From assembly GCA_030522415.1 (NCBI GenBank), contig CM060106.1, positions 29,195,485-29,259,484 on the forward strand: a DNA stretch of 64,000 bases, written 5' to 3'. Below, in pieces: positions 63,797-64,000 of this stretch (positions are counted from its first letter, which is position 1; every line of letters begins with the position of its first letter). Below the pieces are notes generated by a model, which was not told where the DNA came from, ran no database searches, and saw nothing but the letters and a program-made list of their open reading frames with translations. The stretch is from Channallabes apus. Its lineage: Eukaryota; Chordata; Actinopteri; Siluriformes; Clariidae. The position numbers and the translations under genes were made by a program.

Positions 63797-64000
63797 TCAA
63801 GATGGCGCCGGTGAGGTCGGCTGCCGTCACGACTGCTCCGACCACCTTTTCTTTGTTTTTGTTCTTTAAGTTAGTTTTCAGTGTTTTAAAATCGGCAAAA
63901 TCACCACCATTGAGTACATTAGGTATGATAGAGACACTCTTGTTTCTATTGGTATACAATGTACTCACAATTCGACGTTTTTAACTCCGGATCCGAGCTG
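63797..64000 (+). mobile_element. possible 5' end of a LINE retrotransposon
   Basis: The sequence turns abruptly from AT-rich to aagatggcgccggtgagg, then ggctgccgtcacgactgctc. This resembles the 5' end of fish L1-type elements as I remember them. It continues to the window edge. A short + strand frame from 63802 is open for 60 codons. Confirmation needs the sequence to the right. Confidence 0.4.

Overview
This window is vertebrate nuclear DNA from a ray-finned fish. The evidence is multi-exon genes with GT-AG introns, a Rex3 (RTE-clade) retrotransposon, tRNA-derived SINEs with LINE-2-like 3' tails, Tc1/mariner and hAT relics, and abundant microsatellites. The SINE type would fit a catfish or a related otophysan, but I cannot fix the order or species from the sequence alone.

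Three protein-coding genes are supported. (1) brsk2, + strand, 2966-32478: the last ten coding exons of the BRSK2/SAD-A neuronal polarity kinase, from the UBA-like region through the proline-rich region and KA1-like domain to the stop. The kinase domain lies left of the window. The ten exons join into one open frame of 439 residues plus a stop. (2) abtb2, - strand, 35697-58824: a complete 17-exon gene for a 1011-residue ankyrin-repeat and BTB protein. All splice phases agree. A CpG-rich first exon and a tandem array of CCAAT boxes lie at its 5' end. (3) The last two coding exons of a B4GALNT3/4-type beta-1,4-N-acetylgalactosaminyltransferase, - strand, 61245-63145, probably b4galnt4; the rest lies right of the window. 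brsk2 and abtb2 are convergent, and their predicted poly(A) sites lie within a few tens of bases of each other near 34.5 kb. abtb2 and b4galnt4 are in tandem.

Layout: 1-2965, brsk2 intron with a SINE and a mariner-type MITE; 2966-32478, brsk2 exons separated by introns. The second visible intron holds a hAT-like element (4477-8653) split by a near-full-length but broken Rex3 (5061-8347). 32479 to about 34525 is the brsk2 3' UTR; about 34555-35696 is the likely abtb2 3' UTR; 35697-44980 holds abtb2 exons 17 to 2; 44981-57971 is the 13-kb abtb2 intron 1; 57972-58824 is abtb2 exon 1; 58825-61244 holds the abtb2 promoter and the b4galnt4 3' flank; 61245-63145 holds the b4galnt4 exons; the right edge resembles a LINE 5' end.

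The observations most worth following are: a 147-codon, stop-free, in-frame extension upstream of brsk2 exon 17371-17578 that carries a motif also present in BRSK1; a 96-nt, stop-free, in-frame abtb2 intron inside the BTB domain with a weak donor (exitron-like); the CCAAT array; and the nearly touching 3' ends of brsk2 and abtb2. No operon, CRISPR array or other prokaryotic system is present.
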